This document shows positions 5,505 to 7,372 of a stretch of 7,372 bases of DNA, piece by piece; positions within the stretch are counted from its first letter, which is position 1; each line of letters starts with the position of its first letter. The DNA lies in NCBI GenBank assembly GCA_028817635.1, contig JAPPPH010000446.1, forward strand, positions 1 through 7,372. The letters are read 5' to 3'. The DNA comes from Verrucomicrobiales bacterium (GTDB lineage Bacteria > Verrucomicrobiota > Verrucomicrobiia > Limisphaerales > UBA1096). A model generated the notes under the pieces. It saw nothing but the letters and a program-made list of their open reading frames with translations, had not been told where the DNA came from and did not search any database. Both the position numbers and the translations under genes were made by a program.

Positions 5505-6227
5505 TTAGTTTGCGTTTTGCGCCGGGGCGGCAGGGCGCCTCGGCGGGCGGCTGTCACGACCCTCGCCGCGCGGGCGACGTTGTTGGCGTTCGTTTTCCTC
5601 CTCAGCCGGATCCTTGCGGCAAATCCAGCACTTCACTCCGATCACACCGTACTGGGTGCTGGCCTCGGCAAATCCGTAGTCAATATTGGCGCGCAGCGTG
5701 TGCAGCGGTACCTCGCCCTCGCGGGCATTCTCGGCACGGGCGATGTCCGCCCCGTTCAGGCGGCCAGCGACTCGGAGACGAATCCCAAGCGCGCCCATGT
5801 CCATCGTCACCTGCATGGATCGCTTGATCGCACGGCGAAACGCCACACGACGCTCAAGCTGCATGCAAATGTTCTCTGCCACCAACTGGGCGTCGAGTTC
5901 CGGCTTCTTGATTTCCGCGATCTCCACGTAAACCTCCTTGCCGGTCATCTTACTTAGCTCTTCCTTGATCTTGTCGATCTCGGCGCCCTTGCGCCCGATC
6001 ACCACACCCGGACGGGCCGAGTGGATCGTGATACGGCAGCGACTGGTCGCACGCTCTATCTGGATGCGCGGTACCGCAGCTTCCTTTAGCTTATCTTTGA
6101 GCGCCTTGCGAATCTTGTAATCCTCCACCAGCAGTTCGCCGAATTCCTTCTTCTCGGCGTACCACTTGGAGCGCCAATCCTTGTTGACGACCAGGCGAAA
6201 TCCAATTGGGTTGGTTTTTTGTCCCAT
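5505..6227 (-). CDS. rpsC: 30S ribosomal protein S3
   Basis: S3 of the small-subunit head lines the mRNA entry pore with S4 and S5. The 240-residue product (E. coli 233) starts MGQKTNPIGFRLVVNKDWRS. A KH domain of type 2 is visible with IHSARPGVVIGRKGAEIDKI, whose GRKG loop is at about residues 78-81, followed by the C-terminal domain with AGRLNGADIARAENAREGEV, PLHTLRANIDYGFAEASTQY and GVIGVKCWICRKD. Residues after about 205 are a low-complexity Glu/Arg/Pro/Gln tail ending RRPAAPAQNAN. I chose the ATG at 6225-6227, not one 48 bases upstream, because MGQK is the family start and the longer form would overlap rplV. The ribosome-binding site is weak; the gap after rplV is 11 bases. Confidence 0.97.
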   Translation of the reverse strand: MGQKTNPIGFRLVVNKDWRSKWYAEKKEFGELLVEDYKIRKALKDKLKEAAVPRIQIERATSRCRITIHSARPGVVIGRKGAEIDKIKEELSKMTGKEVYVEIAEIKKPELDAQLVAENICMQLERRVAFRRAIKRSMQVTMDMGALGIRLRVAGRLNGADIARAENAREGEVPLHTLRANIDYGFAEASTQYGVIGVKCWICRKDPAEEENERQQRRPRGEGRDSRPPRRPAAPAQNAN

Positions 6228-6238
6228 ACCGTTTCCGT

Positions 6239-6712
6239 TTAAATTTGATCCGTGAGCACGATACGGATGTGACAACTGCGCTTTAGGATTGGACTGGCAG
6301 AGCCCCGTGCCCGTGGCCTCCAGCGTTTCATCGTCGGGGCGTCCCCAACGGTGGCTTCCTTGATATAGAGCATCGTCTGCTCCAGCTTGTGCGGTGAATC
6401 CAAAAAGCTCTGGTAGGCATCGATCTTTGCCTGTGAGCTGCGACGCGTCTTTTTATTGTTGGTGGAACTCACCTTCTGTTCCAACTCAGCGATGCGACCC
6501 TGAAGATCCTCTGCATCCCACTCGTCAGCGATGTTTTCCGCATTGGCCATCGCAGACTTTAGCGTCTTGGAGACGAGACGGGCGGATTTGCGGGGGACGT
6601 TGGCCAGCAATGCCTGCGCCTCGAGGGCGTGCATCCCCTGAATTTGACGGGCGACCGCACGCACCTTAAGCGGCGACATCCGAACTCCCTTTGTGACTGC
6701 CAAAACTTCCAT
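6239..6712 (-). CDS. rplV: 50S ribosomal protein L22 with internal insertion
   Basis: L22 has a globular domain on the large-subunit surface by the peptide exit and a long beta-hairpin that lines the exit tunnel. The product is 157 residues against about 110 for the family. Residues 1-60 match normally (MEVLAVTKGVRMSPLKVRAV through LKSAMANAEN), and residues 110-157 resume the match with LEQTMLYIKEATVGDAPTMK, the tunnel-hairpin sequence RWRPRARGSASPILKRSCHI and the end IVLTDQI. Residues 61-109 replace a loop of about 8 residues, a net gain of about 40: acidic and probably helical (AEDLQGRIAELEQKV), a basic linker (NNKKTRRSSQAK), and a second probable helix (IDAYQSFLDSPHKL). The frame is continuous. 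The ATG at 6710-6712 has a strong CGGAGGAT ribosome-binding site 11 bases from rpsS. Confidence 0.96.
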   Translation of the reverse strand: MEVLAVTKGVRMSPLKVRAVARQIQGMHALEAQALLANVPRKSARLVSKTLKSAMANAENIADEWDAEDLQGRIAELEQKVSSTNNKKTRRSSQAKIDAYQSFLDSPHKLEQTMLYIKEATVGDAPTMKRWRPRARGSASPILKRSCHIRIVLTDQI

Positions 6713-6723
6713 TCTATCCTCCG

Positions 6724-6993
6724 TTATTTCCGGGCAAAATCTCCGTGGCCCTTGAATCCGCGCGTCGGGGCGAATTCACCCAGTTTGTGGCCCACCATGT
6801 TTTCCGTAACAAACACAGTCACAAACGATTTGCCATTGTGTACCATGAACGTGTGCCCGACGAATTCCGGGGCGATCGTGGACCGGCGCGACCAGGTCTT
6901 GATCGGCTTCTTTTTCCCGTCCGCATTCAGCTTCTCGATCTTGTCGAGAAGATGCTGTTCCACAAACAGGCCTTTTTTAATTGAACGTCCCAT
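6724..6993 (-). CDS. rpsS: 30S ribosomal protein S19
   Basis: S19 of the small-subunit head forms a complex with S13 and contributes to inter-subunit bridges. The 89-residue product (E. coli 92) starts [20 protein letters not shown] and carries the conserved [40 protein letters not shown] and [18 protein letters not shown]. The chosen ATG at 6991-6993 matches the family start exactly and lies five bases after the rplB stop with an AGAGGTAA ribosome-binding site. A frame open further upstream to 7101 would add 36 residues that merely re-read the rplB 3' end, so it is rejected. The neighbours rplB and rplV confirm S10-operon order. Confidence 0.98.
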   Translation of the reverse strand: MGRSIKKGLFVEQHLLDKIEKLNADGKKKPIKTWSRRSTIAPEFVGHTFMVHNGKSFVTVFVTENMVGHKLGEFAPTRGFKGHGDFARK

Positions 6994-6998
6994 CTCGA

Positions 6999-7372
6999 TT
7001 ACCTCTGCTTCATCGGCCGGCCATCGCGGCGCACCAAAATCCAACGGTTGGAGGGCTTGTACTTCGGCCGGGTCTTGAAACCCTTGGCCAACACGCCCCA
7101 CGGCGACATCGGGTGGCCACCACCCGAGGTACGGCCCTCACCACCACCCATCGGGTGATCTACCGGGTTCTTCGCCACCGCACGCGTGATCGGGCGCTTG
7201 CCCTTGTGCCGGCGACGGCCCGCCTTACCAAGCACGATCTTTTCATGCTCCGAGTTGCCCACCGTGCCCATCGTGGCACTGAACTTCTCAGTGAGCTTGC
7301 GAATGTCACCCGAGGGCAGCTTCCCCGGCGCGGAGCCATCCGCAAGCGCCATCAGCGGAGCAGCGGGTCCAG
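6999..7372 (-). CDS. rplB: 50S ribosomal protein L2, C-terminal part
   Basis: L2 is a core large-subunit protein needed for subunit joining, tRNA binding and peptidyl-transferase activity. The last 123 codons are present; the gene continues past the right edge. The fragment includes the end of the beta-barrel ([30 protein letters not shown]) and the conserved loop [13 protein letters not shown] (7131-7169), which approaches the peptidyl-transferase centre. The first His of that loop, equivalent to E. coli His229, is kept; the second His of the E. coli HPHGGG is Met, a variant I recall from Bacteroidetes and PVC relatives. The end has [20 protein letters not shown] and a basic tail, [10 protein letters not shown], a few residues longer than E. 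coli. The stop is five bases before rpsS. Confidence 0.98.
   Translation of the reverse strand, partial: GPAAPLMALADGSAPGKLPSGDIRKLTEKFSATMGTVGNSEHEKIVLGKAGRRRHKGKRPITRAVAKNPVDHPMGGGEGRTSGGGHPMSPWGVLAKGFKTRPKYKPSNRWILVRRDGRPMKQR

Noticed and set aside
6228..6275. 16-residue N-terminal extension of S3 (upstream ATG)
   Set aside because: It would overlap the rplV end, and MGQKTNPIGFRL is the normal S3 start.
6994..7101. 36-residue N-terminal extension of S19
   Set aside because: The extra codons re-read the rplB 3' end in another frame, the family start MGRSIKKG follows, and the inner ATG has a good ribosome-binding site.

Overview
The window is one uninterrupted, minus-strand ribosomal-protein operon, equivalent to the S10 and spc operons of Escherichia coli joined into one cluster. 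Read in the direction of transcription (right to left), the order is rplB (3' part) - rpsS - rplV - rpsC - rplP - rpmC - rpsQ - rplN - rplX - rplE - rpsN - rpsH - rplF - rplR - rpsE - rplO - secY (5' part). All complete genes are intact. Junctions range from a 4-base stop/start overlap (rplX/rplE) to 41 bases (rplF/rplR). No stretch over 300 bases lacks a gene, and I see no RNA gene, mobile element, CRISPR array, internal promoter or terminator.

The organism is a bacterium with fairly high GC content (by eye well above 50%). The PVC superphylum, most likely Verrucomicrobiota, is my best guess. The reasons are the absence of rpmD (L30) between rpsE and rplO, the short zinc-free 89-residue S14 in its canonical place, an L2 with an HPMGGGEGR motif, and the SecY N-terminus. 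This is an inference from remembered family features, not a database result.

Right part (7372 to about 4250, S10-like half): L2, S19, L22, S3, L16, L29 and S17. Left part (4229 to 1, spc-like half): L14, L24, L5, S14, S8, L6, L18, S5, L15 and the start of SecY. The genes build both ribosomal subunits, and secY supplies the translocon that docks on the peptide exit.

Gene content is ordinary housekeeping, and I do not see a new stand-alone system. What is unusual is lineage-type remodelling of individual proteins. L29 carries an extra C-terminal region of about 80 residues. L22 has an insertion of about 40 residues before its tunnel hairpin. S5 has an N-terminal extension of about 100 residues with Gly-Arg-Pro repeats. 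S3, S17, L24, S5 and L15 end in low-complexity tails. L22 and L29 are both near the peptide exit, while S3 and S5 are both near the mRNA entry pore, so the additions fall around the two ends of the translation path.
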